Source: Adineta vaga
Taxonomy: Eukaryota; Rotifera
Assembly (NCBI GenBank): GCA_021613535.1
Contig: CP075496.1
Location: forward strand, 4,588,001 to 4,652,000
Length of the DNA stretch: 64,000 bases
Reading direction: 5' to 3'
Under the pieces are notes generated by a model, which did not search any database, was not told the origin of the DNA, and saw nothing but the letters and a program-made list of their open reading frames with translations. Both the position numbers and the translations under genes were made by a program. This document shows positions 39,701 to 54,700 of the stretch, piece by piece (within the stretch, counting starts at the first letter, position 1; every line of letters begins with the position of its first letter).

Positions 39701-42700
39701 CAACTATGATACAATGAACGCTCGATGTGCGTACATTCGTCCGTTTTCTTTTCTTTCCTCGTCAGCTATGTTCGAAGAAAATTGAACAATGACTATATCG
39801 ATGTGCGTTCCTTCGCGCGCATGCGATTAGACAAAAGAGACGAAATCACGGACACGGACAATCGAATATTGAACGATGGAGGAAAGGAAAAAAAAAGTAG
39901 CATTTCTTTTTCTTTCTGTTGAATGACACGTACAGGAGACTTATAATTGCACATCATCAAAGTGTGTGAGTGTGTGTGTGTTCTTTCAATTCAATTCTGA
40001 TTTTATTAAGAAAAATAGTTGAAAAAATAAGATAAGAAAAGAACAAACGTGCAAAAAAAAATTTGTAATAAAAATAAGTGATTGTCTTTGAATGAAAGTA
40101 ATTGTAGAATTTAGGACATAATTGTGTCAATCATTGTGCGAAAAAGATCGATATAATTGAATTGATCACGTAATTGTCGGTCATATTTGGAAAAAACTTG
40201 ATAGTACTCTTCATCAGTTTTCTTCAAATTAACACCATTGTCATGAAGTAAGGAATGATATTCATCATTTGTTAAATAGCCTAAATGAAAATATCTTAGT
40301 GATCTTTTACAATGATTTTATAGAACGCATATATTCATGAGTATCAGAGTTTTACATGTTTTATTCGAAAGAGAGAAAGTTAAACTGTACCTTTGCGTGA
40401 TTTATCATACGAATGAAATAATCGGAAAAGATTTTTCAGATCTCGTGAATTCTATAATGAAAAAAACAAACAAACCAACTATAATACAATTAATCCAATC
40501 ATCTATCGTTTTGTTACATATTCACAACATACTTTTGAAAAATTCTACATAAGCATTGAGATTTTATCGATGATATTCATCATTGGCGAGCAAAAGCATA
40601 CGGTAACCAACAACAATATCACATGAACAAAGACATAGCATTAGAAAACAAGAAAAACAAACATATAAGTGTAATTATCAAAATAGATTTCTATGTTAGA
40701 AATAGTTAGATTAAAACAGTAAGAGAAAAGAACCTGTGTTCGTTGATCATGAACTTCTTTAGCAGGTCGCTATAATAAATATCAACAATGTCAGATTAGA
40801 GTTTTCTTGAGGAAAATTACTTTGTTATATTGTTTTTGAACGATTTGTTCATAAATTGGATGTACACGTAACCAAGGACTCTAAAATAAATCGAAAAATG
40901 AATTCGAACAATTAAGATACAAATTTCAATTACAATTCTAATAACAGGTCCATCTGGATGATATTTTCGTATGAAGAATGGATATTGAATTTTTGACCCA
41001 TTACGTGGATCATCCAAACGAATAAGTACACCCAATTCTTCTCCAGTAACAGGAATGGAATATTGAGATAAAATATCCTATGAAACCTTATGAGAAATAA
41101 ATTTCAACTAATCGAGTAGATTTACTTGTAATACAGAAAAATCAATGAAACCACAAGCTGTTGGATCACTGTCAAGTAATGCATTTTTAATTCTATTATA
41201 ATTTTGACGAATCTAAATGACAAGTTTATTTTACAAATACTACGTAACTTTGATTATCTTACATGTGGAAGAATACGATTGTATACTTCTCGATAATCTA
41301 TCGATTGATTAACACAAATCATATCAGTTAAACTTCCTGATGTTGTAATATTTCTTGATGATGCTGTTCTAGGAGCTGAATAAGCAAGACGATCACGCGC
41401 TACTATAGAACGTTGTACTAAAAATTCAAATTAAAAAAATTTTCAAAGACTAATTTATCTCAATACATTGTTTCACTGATGAATGTTTTTCATCACGAGT
41501 AAACATAATGATTTGTCGAATAAGATTAGCAAATGGAATGCTTCTATCCATACGAAAACCACTTGCTAACCAAATTAAATTAACTTCTGATCGTGTTAAA
41601 TCTGTATCTAAACTATAATGAAAAGAGAATCAATTCGTTTTTCTATTCATTATAGATGATCTTTACTCTTGAAGAACTTTGTAGAATTGATCTTTATTAA
41701 TTCTATCTGTTCGAGGTTGATCAATATTGGAAAATGCTTTTGTAAATGAATGCATACGAAGACGAATTAAATCATATAAAGTTTTTTCAATCTAAACAAA
41801 ATTTTCAATTGAAATTAAATACAATATAGAACGATTTTTACATAAGCTAAATTTCTTGGTGGTGTAAACGGTTTTTGTTCGGATTTCTTTTCAATAAATT
41901 TCTTTTCATTATTTCGTTCTTTATGTGTTGGAATTGTTCTAAAAATCGAATATCAAATATCGAATTTCAAACAATAATATAAAGAAACAAACGTTTTGAT
42001 CAATATATATAATAAACGTTTGTATGGTACTTGTCGTCTTTGTCGCATATCATTTGAACAATTTAATGCTGTATAAATTTCATCTTTTTGATAATCAGTA
42101 AACTGATAACTATCAGCAATACCAAGTTCTTTTTTCAAGACAAGAAAGAATTCTTTTTCCGTACATGATTCACCATTGTCTTTCGATATATAACTAAAAC
42201 GGAGTAATGATTTCATTTTTTTCAACAAAATTAAATCGAAAACTAACTTTATCATTGCTGATGTTAAGGAAAGAAATGTATCATGTAATAAATCAATAAT
42301 ACCATCTTCGATATCAGTTAAAATTGATTGAGGTATTTTTGATCTTGACAAAAAAAGAACAGAACAAGGATCAATTAGGATGAAATTCTCATATTACTTT
42401 GGTTTTTTCAAATCACTAACTGCACGAGCGAGGAAACTTGAATCAGAACGATCTTGAAAATATTTTAAAAAGGCATTATAATCAATGACTGTTTCATTGT
42501 TTGTATTTTTCGAAGTTTTGCAATGATATCTAAACGAAAATATGTGATACAAGAAATAAATATTCAGAAAGATTCAAAAAATTACTTTTGTAAAAATTCA
42601 TCGATATTATCATATGATAGAGGAATATCAAATTGATTGAGAATAGCAATCAATTGTTCTTTAGTAATATAATTAGTATGATCTGGATCCAAATATGAGA

Positions 42701-45700
42701 AGATTGTTTTGAGACAATAATAACCTTCATTAACCTAAAGAGAATGAGTTGTTAAATAGCATACGAAATATTGATTCAAAAGATATGCTAAACTATACAA
42801 AAAAAATCAGAATGTCACTACGAATAAATTGACGTCAAAGACAAATGAATTTCATAACGTATAAATCTACTATTGTCGCTCGTCAGCATAAATCTTTTCT
42901 ATATTATTTGTAAAAAAAAAAGAGTCAATATCATTACTTTTCGATCAAGAAATGGCATAAAATCATCTCCTTCTTTCAACTGTTTCATTAACATTTTGTG
43001 TTTTTGTACCAAAGTTCGAAATTTTGTACTTAATACTTTCGTCGATACGTTCTTCGATGATGAAACTACTCCATTGGAACACTCCCTTTCATCATTATTA
43101 CATTTTGTATTTGATTTATCCATTGTTTCATCTCCTGATTCATCAGATGGTGGTGGTGTCGTATATTTTCGATGTTTATCCTTATCATTTTCTTCACGAT
43201 TTTGATTTATTAATAATGGTCTCTTCTTTCGTGAAAATGATCCGTCGATTATACATGATGAATAGGGTGTACTTCGATCAGTAATTAATCTTTGAATATT
43301 CGCATTAATTTCATCAGCAAGATTAACACCATAATCTAACAAACGAAGAAATACATTAGTTCGAACCATTCCAACATTATCCAAATCGAATTTTGACCAA
43401 AGTTTTTCAAATTCATTTGCATTATTGATTATATCGTCCAAATGAAAATTCTTTAGGATTATCTTCAAATGATCACGAATAATAACACCATCATTTAAAC
43501 AATCAGCTGGAAGATAATCATTGGGTTCAAATGAACTGAAAAATAAAGATTGATTTATTCGAAATAGAACAAAGTATCGTGTCATATATTTACGGATCTC
43601 GACATCTTGCTTTCATTAATGAATAACAATAACTAGCAGTGAGACGAGGTAAATAACGTTTTGAATAGTTGTTGGTAGATTTTGACTGAGACTAAGTAAT
43701 GCTGAATTCTTACGTTCTGATTGAAATGCAACTAATTCATGTTTGGCTTTCTAGAAAGAAAAAAAAGTCATGTAATAGAATTCTTTGTCTATTAAATCAA
43801 TTGATCTTTTTCACCTCATTATTGGGAAAAAAAGAAACAAATTCTTCAAATGTTATTGTTGCATCACGATCGTTCATATAAAACCTAGAATTAATATTGA
43901 TTTCAGATAATCTTATAAACAGTAAACTTACAGTTTGGAAGCCTTTTCCCATTCTTCGTTATTGATGTAACCACATAGTTGTCCTAATACTCGTCGAAAT
44001 CCTTCTCTAAAAGATTATTGATAAAAATAGAGAACAACAAGAACATATATGAGTGTTTGTTTTATTATTATTCTAATACCTCGATAATTTGCCTGCTCGA
44101 TTAGGATCATTTGCACGAAATAAATGACGTACACCATGAATACCTGTCTGTAATTTTCGATCAATTAATTGGAAGATCTAGAAAAAAATCAATTAAATAT
44201 GATTAGAGTTTCTATCGAAAGACAGTAGAATTACTTCATCGGATTTTGCTGAACGATTTTGTGTTGAAACTTGTTTACGTTCATATTGTTTTTCTATGAA
44301 AGAAAAAGAAATTTTAGTTTCTTGCTCTAATGAAAAGAACATTGATCGTCAATTGTACCGCCTGAAAAAGCTGAAGATCTAACTGGTAAATCAGGTGAAT
44401 TGAAATTTGAAGTTCGATTCAATTCTTTATCCAAAACTGTTCGTTCACGACGTAATGGAAGGATACTTTGATAGATTTGAGGTGTTCGTCGAGATCCTTC
44501 TTGAGATATGTCACCAGCCGCATAGGAAGATGCTACTGAAGTAGCCATTTAGAGAAGAAAGACTTTTTTTCTAAAACAAAAATCGAATCGATCTTCGTCT
44601 CTTTATTAAATGAATAAACATCTGTTTCTTTTTGAGACAAGAGAACTATGTTTTATCTACTTGATTTGACTAAAGAATGAATAGAGATGTTTTGTAGATC
44701 ATAGTATTGACATTGAGAGTATTGATTGATGAGAGAAAGAAAGAAAAAGATTAACTGAATGTTTATGTTACATTATGCAATTTAGTGCTTTTAAACCTTG
44801 CTTCTTTTTCTTTAACAGACGTATCATTTTAAATCAACAGAAACACTTGAAATTTTGAACCTTGCTATAGGCAACTGATGCAGACATGTATTTAGTTGAC
44901 TTGATTAATTGAAAGTGAACGGTTTTCGATATTCGTAGATTTCAATCTTTACAATTTAACTCCATCTAAAGACTGGAAGTAGAGGTCACTAATATTAGAC
45001 TCGGATGTTTTATTTTGATCTAAGTATAAAACTGACCTTGAGTTTTTTCTTATCTGCTTCATAATAGAGAGAATAATTCTTTTTTTTTTGTTCCTTCTAC
45101 ATACATATCTGTCCATTTTAGAAAATAAAGCATTGTATAATCGATCGTTCTCATATCGGTTAAAACTTTGACTTTTTCACCAGTAACTTTTGAATACTTT
45201 TCTATCTCTTTTACTCTTTCTTATCTAAACGCGATACTCTATAAGACAATTACTACCATACAAAACAAATTAATCAAATTAATACTAATACCCTTTGAAT
45301 AATAGAAGACAAATGAAAACATTTACACAAATATTCAAATGCATCGATTAACATATCAAACATCAAATTTTCTATCAAAACACACTTTTGTTTTGCTACC
45401 TAGGTAATCCTTTAAAGTGATACTTTTTTCAATTGAAAATTGATTTTTCAAAATTCAAATGTCGTAGTGTGTTAGAAATCAAATGCGTTTCTTCATAGAA
45501 TAAAATAACCAATGAAAACTTTTCTTCTCTAGCGCTATTAGTAACGTCAGTTTCGGATTGGTTTGAAATGCTTAAGAACCCTAAACGATGATGGTGGTGG
45601 TGATGATGAGGTTGATTGATTTCATACTTTACATAGCTTTTTCTTAAATATTAAAAGATTCAATAGTTTAGTGATATTTATCGTTATTTCAGATGAATTC

Positions 45701-48700
45701 ATCATCACCACCTGTATTATATTTAGACGACGACGACGACGACGATGATGATGATGACGGTGTTGATCATATATATCGAGCATCATCATCAAATGATATG
45801 CGATTACCACGTAAAAAAAGAAAATTAACAAATACGAATGTTCAAATTAATCCGTCAGTTGTGAATTGGTCAAAACGACAAAGAAACGATCATTTTCATC
45901 GGCAACCATCACAAAATATGATAGATGCTGAATTTGATCCTGAGCCAGTTTTACTTGATCCAGAGGAATATATTATTGAAGAACCTGATACGCATTCTTT
46001 CTGTTCTTTCGATTGGACAATTCAAACGCGACCACCACTACCGCCGCCACCACCACCACCACCTCCTCCCTTATTATCTACTAGAATACGTTCAAGTCCT
46101 ATTCAAACAACAGCTCATGTATCATCAGTACCGCCTTTGAATGTCAACTATGCCACTAAACGTTATGTAGATAAACCTGATCGAATTCCAAATATCAATT
46201 CACATGAGAGAATTATTCAACAGCCCAGGAAACCATCAATTGTTCCAGCATCAGCGTCGACACCACCAACGCCAAGACCATCATTATCAGTTTTAACATT
46301 ACCTTTACCAAAACCGACATCTTCAATTGCACGACCAAATACACGACGAGGGCGACCACTAAAAAATTCTCGAGTTCTACATACAAAAGATGTAAGATTA
46401 TACCTTTTCACTTGAAAATTCAGTAATAATAAGATGTACGAAATAAATCTTGTAGTTCCAATACTCATCACTTTTCCGAACATCAGTCGTACAGAAAGAA
46501 ATGCAAGATGAGATTTCTTATGAATTTTCATATATTCCTAATCTTTTTCAAAATTGCAATCCATTATTCTTGACAAAAATCTGACGAACTATATCCTTTA
46601 AGTATATACTCGAACGATTTACATGTCTTGTGATAACTTTTCAAAGGTTTTAAAGACATCAAACATAAAAACGTTTTAAAATTCTCATCGGCAGATCTAA
46701 TATACTACACCTATATTTTTTAATTTTGTGACAATTAATTCATTATATATGAAGTAAAGCGAAACTGTATATTTAGACTTCACCTCCTTCATTAGTACGT
46801 CATCGACCTGAGCCACAACTTTATTCACAAGTGCAACAAGCACCACGACTATCATCAACAATAACTCCTACTCCAACAGTGGCAAGTTCGTCATCCAATA
46901 ATCTTACATCAGAAATTCGTCGTCAAATACTCAATGGCACAGGATTATTCTCTGCTTTTCATGACACTAAATATTATCAATGCAATATCTGTAAATTTAA
47001 AAGTGTCACTAGGTAACTATCAAACTTTTACATGAAAGAATTTTTCCTATGAATGACTTCTCTTCTCTTTTTAGTTCAACTCTTCTTCAACATCTTTTTA
47101 CTCATATGTTTTTTTGTGATCAATGTTCATTTTATTCCTATTCACATTATACTCTCACTCAACATGTTTATGAAAAACATACACCAAATGTTAGTGAACA
47201 TACACATGATTCTTCAAATCCCAAATCATTTGATTTACTCTATATTACACGTTGTTCAGATGGCACATTTGCTTTATGTATGGATTCATCCTTATCACCG
47301 ACGACAACAACAACAACAGCATTAAATAAAGTAACAACAAATGATCACCCATTGATTATATCGTCAGCTGTTCCTAATGATCAACAACAAAATCAATCAC
47401 TGAAGAAAAAGCTAGTAAAACAAAAAAGCTCAACTAATGAAGAAAATAATGATATTGTTTTATTATCATCTGAAAAACATGATACAACAAATCATCGACC
47501 AGTAACACAAACCAAAACAAAAGAAAAACCTTTTCAAAATTATATTTCAATAAAACATCGAAGAGTTTATTCATTGAAGAAACCATTTTCTTTTCATACA
47601 TTAACATTAGAATATGATCTTTGTCGAGAAAATATGATTCGACTTATGTGTAATACACAATCGATAACAAAACGACGAAGTTTTTTAGAAGAATTTCACA
47701 AAACAAGATTAATTGATGAAGTTGCAGATTGTTTACGAATTATTGTTAATGATATTGTTGATAGTGAAGATAACAGGTTAGAATAAATAGTTCGTAATCT
47801 CTCATTCTTCTACATAAAGACAATTCGTTATTAATAAAACAATCGATTCGAGAGACACCTCTAAGATGATATCAAATAATATACTTATAACTAAACAATT
47901 CATCAGTAGTTTTCAGAATTCATTAAGATTTCTAAGAGGAAATATTTATAGTTTTATTTCGTACTGAGAGAAACAAAACAATTTCATTTAATTTTAGTGC
48001 TCAATCATCTTTGATTTGTAAATTACCAAATCGTATTCTTAGTTCAATATTTTCTGTTGATAATTTGGATATAATCACGCATTCATTAAAATTAAATAAT
48101 AAATATGAATATTATCAGGAACAAAAAACTTTATATGATCGTGAACATATTATACGTGAAAATCGTAAAAATATTTTTGTTTTATCATCTCCAGATGCAA
48201 ATCATAATGAACAATCAATTATTTCTTCATTACATTCATCAATGACAAATGGCGATTCGGTATTCACTCAAACGAAAGTTGATAGAACACCGAGTACTAG
48301 TGAAAATACTCGACGATATGCACAAAGAAATTCGAGTAAATCATATCTATTTCAATTTGTAAACAGATATTTTAAACATCATCTTTTAGACGTTCAATCT
48401 CAAGTAAATCATTCAAAACCAATAGCTTCAAAAAAAATGACTGCTATTCAATCATCGCCACCTTCACCATTACCACCTTCGCCAAGTAATAATTTCAAAA
48501 AAAGTTTTTATTTAAAAAGCGTATATAATCTGCATATCTTCTAGGAATAGCTCCAATTCATTCTGTTATCCCCAAAACTTCACGTTCTCAATCGAATCCA
48601 TCAATACTCGATCGAAATAACAATACAATTCCTACACCTCATCCAAAAGTTTCACCTTCAAAACATCCTAATGTTATTATTCTTGATTAAAACCTAAACG

Positions 48701-51700
48701 TTTTCTCGTTTTTCTTTTCACTTTGTTCTTTGTTGCTTCTTAGCCTTTCATGCGTGATTTATGTTCTTTTACTCTTGTTGCTTTGTTTCTTTTCGTTTTT
48801 TCATACATATGTGTATGTGTTAAAGTATTTTAATCTGCATATGATTTTTGCTCAAGAGAACCAAACTTCTTGCGATATGTGGTTCATAAAACTAAAATAT
48901 TTCAGCGATTTAATTCTAAATATTTCTTTCTTTTTCTTGTCTTTTGTTACTTTCATTTCTTTTTGTAAATTATACAGAAGTGAAGTTGAAATATATCGAC
49001 ATTTGCTTTTTTCGAACATGAATACATCATTTCTTAGAGATGAAATTTTCATGAAAATACACTCGAAGATATACGGTAATCGATTATAAATTCAAATAAA
49101 TATTAAAGGTGAGGTTGTTTACTTGCATAGTACGACACAATATTATTCGATATTCATACCTAGAAAACGACCTTAATCGAACGATATTTTTTTCGAATAG
49201 ATGATAGGTTAAAGGTGAATCATCGTACTAACGCGAAGTACTTTGTTTTTTATTTGCTATATCTTATATCGATTTAATCATGCATAAAATGTACTAAGTT
49301 TAATCGTTTCATCCATAGGCTTGTATATATGTATATATATGCATGTATGCGACACGATTCAAATGTTTCTTTTCCATTCTCTTTGAATTGAATGCACCAG
49401 ATCGAGAGAGGCTTGCCTTGTTTATTTCTTTGTTCGTTAAAATTATATATAAATTAGATAATCTTACGTTGTTTTTTTAATTTCATGTTTAGCATAATAC
49501 AGAGAAAAATCAATGCCTGCTAACGATCATGTTTCATCAGCTCAACAAAATGCTAAAACAACAGCTATTGTTGCAGTAAATACACTTAGTGAAGACGATC
49601 AGGCGATTAATCCTGCTGACCATGACGGTAAATGGAATGATTAACATTGTTTATATGATTATTTTTCCTGTGATTTCTAGGTGTACCATCGGATTATTCA
49701 ATTCAAGTGAATAGTAGAAATACAATCTATTCAACTGAATTTATTGAAAGTAAATATATTTATGAAATGAATCATTGTGAAGTTGATCATCAAACAAAAC
49801 AAGTAAATATTACTCCACGAAAGTATCACTATGATTTTCGAACACAACGAAAAGTTCAACGTACAGGTGTTATGCTCGTTGGTTGGGGTGGAAATAATGG
49901 TTCTACAGTTACAGGTGCTGTTATTGCAAATCGTGATAATATTACCTGGATGCGTAAAGGTAAAATCTACTAAATAATTTTTTGTATATTTAATAATCAA
50001 TTTTTTTTCCTATAGAGGGTGAACAACGTGCCAACTATTATGGTTCTTTAACACAATCAACTACGATTCGACTTGGAAGTAATAATGATGGTAAAGAAGT
50101 TCATATTCCATTCAATACCATCTTACCAATGTTACATCCAAATGATATTGTTATCGGTGGTTGGGACATCAATGATGCTAATTTATATGAATCTATGCGA
50201 CGTGCATGTGTATTTGATTATGAATTGCAAGAAAAATTAAAATCTAAAATGATTAAATATAAACCATTACCATCAATCTATTATCCAGATTTTATTGCTG
50301 CCAATCAAGAAGATCGAGCAAATAATTTAATACCAAAAGGAACGAAACAACAAGATTTGGATCATATCCGAAATGATATACGAACATTCAAAAAAGCACA
50401 TAATTTAGAACGAGTGATTATTTTATGGACAGCAAATACTGAACGTTATGTCGATGGTAAAATATTTAACTAACCTTTCTCAATTCTGCTTTCGTCTAAA
50501 CTCTCTTATCTTTTAGTTCGACCAGGTTTAAATCAAACAAGTGATGATATTCTTCAATCCATAGCTAATAATGAAGATGAAGTTAGTCCATCGAATATTT
50601 TTGCTTGCGCAGCTATTCTTGAAAACTGTCCATATATCAATGGTAGTCCACAGAATACTTTAGTACCTGGAATAATTGAACTTGCTGAAAAACATCAAGT
50701 TTTTATTGGTGGTGATGATTTTAAAAGTGGACAAACAAAATTAAAATCTGTTCTTGCCGATTTTCTTGTATCAGCTGGTTTAAAAGTACAATCGATTGTT
50801 TCATATAATCATTTAGGAAATAATGATGGTAAGAATTTAAGTGCACCACAACAATTTCGTTCAAAAGAAATTAGCAAATCTAATGTTGTCGATGATATGG
50901 TTGGAGCAAATCATTTACTTTATAATAAAAAAACAAATGAACATCCTGATCATGTTGTCGTTATTAAATATGTTCCATTTGTGAAAGGTAAAAATCGAAT
51001 ATTCCCAATACAATTTCATTGAATATATATTCTTTCGAATTTTAGATTCAAAACGAGCAATGGATGAATATATATCATCAATATTTATGAATGGTCTTAG
51101 TACAATTGCTATTCATAATACATGTGAAGATTCATTATTAGCTTCACCATTAATTCTTGATCTTGTTATTCTAACCGAATTAATGACACGTATTACATAT
51201 AAAACAAATGATCAGGAAGAATATCAATCATTTGAAGCTGTTCTTTCAATTTTATCTTATCTTCTTAAAGCTCCAATGGTTCCACCAGGTACACCAGTTA
51301 TTAATGCACTTTTTAAACAACATCGTTGTATTACAAATATTTTTTCGGCATGTGCTGGTATTGCGATGGATACAGATATGTTACTTGAGCATAAAACACA
51401 AATGCCCAAACCAATGAAAATTCAATTATAATCGAATTTCATCATTGTCAGTATCTCTTTTTATCGAAAATACGAAGATTTTTAAACAAAGTTTTATGAA
51501 ATATCTTAAAATAAAATATATGCAATTCAAGATCATTCAGAATTGCTAAATGAAATCCTATTTTTTTTCTCATTCAAAAAGTTTGATATCTTTCAATTGA
51601 TCATTAAGATTTTATAAACTCATGAATTATTTTATTAATACAAAACAAACACACTCACACAAAACAAAGCTTAATTAGAGAATTATTCGCATAGAAATAA

Positions 51701-54700
51701 AAAAATTTCAATTATTGAAAATTTCCTGTTCGATTAATACACGTGTCAATACATTGTTCTTTCTTCATGAATTGATTTTCATTACCTTTACATCCAGAAT
51801 ATTCAAATTGTCGACATTCTTTGCTTTTATTATCATAATACCACATATCCATACGTCCTAAACATTCGCCTCGATCTGGTGATGGAGCACAGGCTACAAA
51901 TGAAATCATTCGTATATAAATAAATATATGTATCCAATTTCAATAGAAATCAACTTACTAATACATTCTAAATGACATTCATGTAGTGTAAGAAAATTAT
52001 TTTCATTTCCACCCAAACCACGATAAACAAAGAGATGGCATGTATCTTGATCAGGATGATAATACCAACGATTGTGATATCGTGCATCAATATCATGAAA
52101 ACCAGCATCTCGCGGTTGATAACAACGTGTTGGACGATCTAGCAAAAAAATTAAATGATTTTTCTTTCGTTTAATTTCGATGGTTTACCATGTTCAGTGC
52201 CATTTTGTGGTTGACAATAAGGATGTCCTTCTTCTGTGATGACACATATATCATTACCAAAACATGGATAATTCTATAGAATTAAGTTGTGTTTTTTTTG
52301 CAAGAAAAGACAACAAAACTTCATCACTTACGTCACATGGTGGAGTACAGAGACATGTATCATTAAGAATTTCAAAACCATAGAGACATTCTTTTAAACA
52401 TTGACATGATAAATCACATATAGGAATTGCTATTGCTTTTGATGATGAATTAGAAGATTCATTGGAATTTTGAAATGTGTCAAATGCATTTATTTCTGAA
52501 TCATTCAAAGATATATCAGGATCAATTGAAATAATCGCATCTTTTTGAGAGAGATTTGTGTTATTAGAATATTCATCAACTGATTCAATTGAAAATGTAG
52601 TATTGTTGGAAGAAATCGTAGGATAATCTATTGTAACATTAGAAAATACTGTTCCAAAAGTAATTGATTCATTTTGTACTGAAATTTGAGTAGGAATCAT
52701 TGCAATAGATGTAGATTCTAATTCATTAGATTCTGTTTTGTTGTTCGTTGTAACTTCATTCATATTTGTTACTAATATTTCTGCATTTGTTATTGCAAAA
52801 CTTGTATGATTATGATTTGGAAACAGTTCTTCAATATTTGCATTCGTTATTTGATCATTCGTTTGATTTAATTCCGATAAATCTTGTCGTAATAATGGAT
52901 ATCGAATCGTTGTATTGTCATCTGATTGTATATCAATTGTTGTTATATTGTCGAGAAACAAAGATGTAGTATTATTCGAATATTCAGTGACTAATAAATT
53001 CAATTCAGTTGTTTCAAGACTTTCTATAGTACTGTTCATAGTTGAACTGAATGGAAGACTATCATCTGAATTATTCAAAGAAATTTCTACTTCATCATTA
53101 TCTCCATGTCTTGACCAACGTTTTAACCGTTTCAATAAAGGTAATTGAGAATTCATATATTCTGATCGATAAAATTCATTGTTAACACTTGAAAAATTAG
53201 GATTATTTTCAACTGAATATAATGAAAAATGAAGACTAGCTGCATTAGTCCACTAAGAAAGATAGAATAATGAATAAACTATACAAATGTCATATATATA
53301 TTACTTACATGTGTGATCAGGATTAAAAACAATAGAGATAGCATACATGAACAATAGTTAGTCATGTTTGTGTTTGCAATAACACAATGTTCAAATGAAT
53401 AAGAAATTTCTTTTCCTTTATACAAAATGAGTAGAGAATACAAGAAAAAATACTATATATCCTTCGTTTCTGTTTGTTTTTCTGCTATGCTTTGATAACG
53501 TAATACTCATCATGATAATGGACAATCAATATCTGCTATGTTGCTCTTTCTTCGTACTGTTCGATGTAATTTCTTGATAATCGACCTATGGTCAAGCGCA
53601 TAATTCTTCTTCTTCTTCTTCTCCTTAGTTTACATTATCATTACAAAACATAATTTCTCTTCGATGTTGTTTTGTTTTCTGTCATAATCTCTCTCTCTCT
53701 TTTTTGTTCTTGTACTGGATGGTTAACGAGATAAAGTAAACTGACCCTTATCATAAAAATACAAACACATTTCATAATCGATTTCTTCTTTCTTTCTTGA
53801 CTACATAAATTATACGTTTTTTTTAAACGTGCATATCATTTATGTCAATTTCATCTATTCAAATATGAATATAAAAGGAGTCGAACAATTCTTTTGTTTA
53901 TCTTTCAAGGTCTTCGTATAATTATAGTTTCTATTATGATTGTTGTTTTGTTATGATGAACAAGCAACAATGAGGAAATTCTTGATTACATAATCCCATT
54001 TTGTGTTTCATTTCATCAGATGTATACCGATAATAACTGTCCTTTGTTCATATTGTGCAACCAGATCACTTTCGATGATAATCTGAACAAGAAGAGCCAT
54101 CGGTCACTGTTCGCGTGATTGCTATCGACTTCTTTCAATACGATTATCCTCATTAGAACAGAACATAATTATCCAAATTCTTCTTCTTCTTCTTGTTTAT
54201 GACGTAATCAAGAAGCAAAAAGTCTACATACAACTTGAATAGATATCAAAAAGGAACTTCTTACATGAAATTAATAAAATATTAATATTAGACTGAACTT
54301 TCGTTTACATAATTTCTTTCTGGCATGCATTTCTTTAGAAGACAAACATTTTTGATTATTAAATTGCACCTTCATCCATTATCGCATTCAAATGTATGTT
54401 TCGCTTGAAGCAAGAACTTTTTGTCTGTTCACCCGCACTTGAAAAATGCATGCTACAGATACCTGAGATTTAATTGTACGGTTTGAATCAAATTCAGACT
54501 TCGTTCTTTTTCTTTCTCTCTTCTCTTTTTTTTGACATATGCACGCTCACATCCCTTTCTACACGCAAATACTAGTCAATTCTTCATATAAAAGAACAAG
54601 TGAAACAGAGAGAGAGAGAGAAAGAGAAACGTTAAATAAAGAAAAAGTGAATAGAATGGCAGTATATTCTCGTCTAAAATACAAGGTAACGAACATTTTA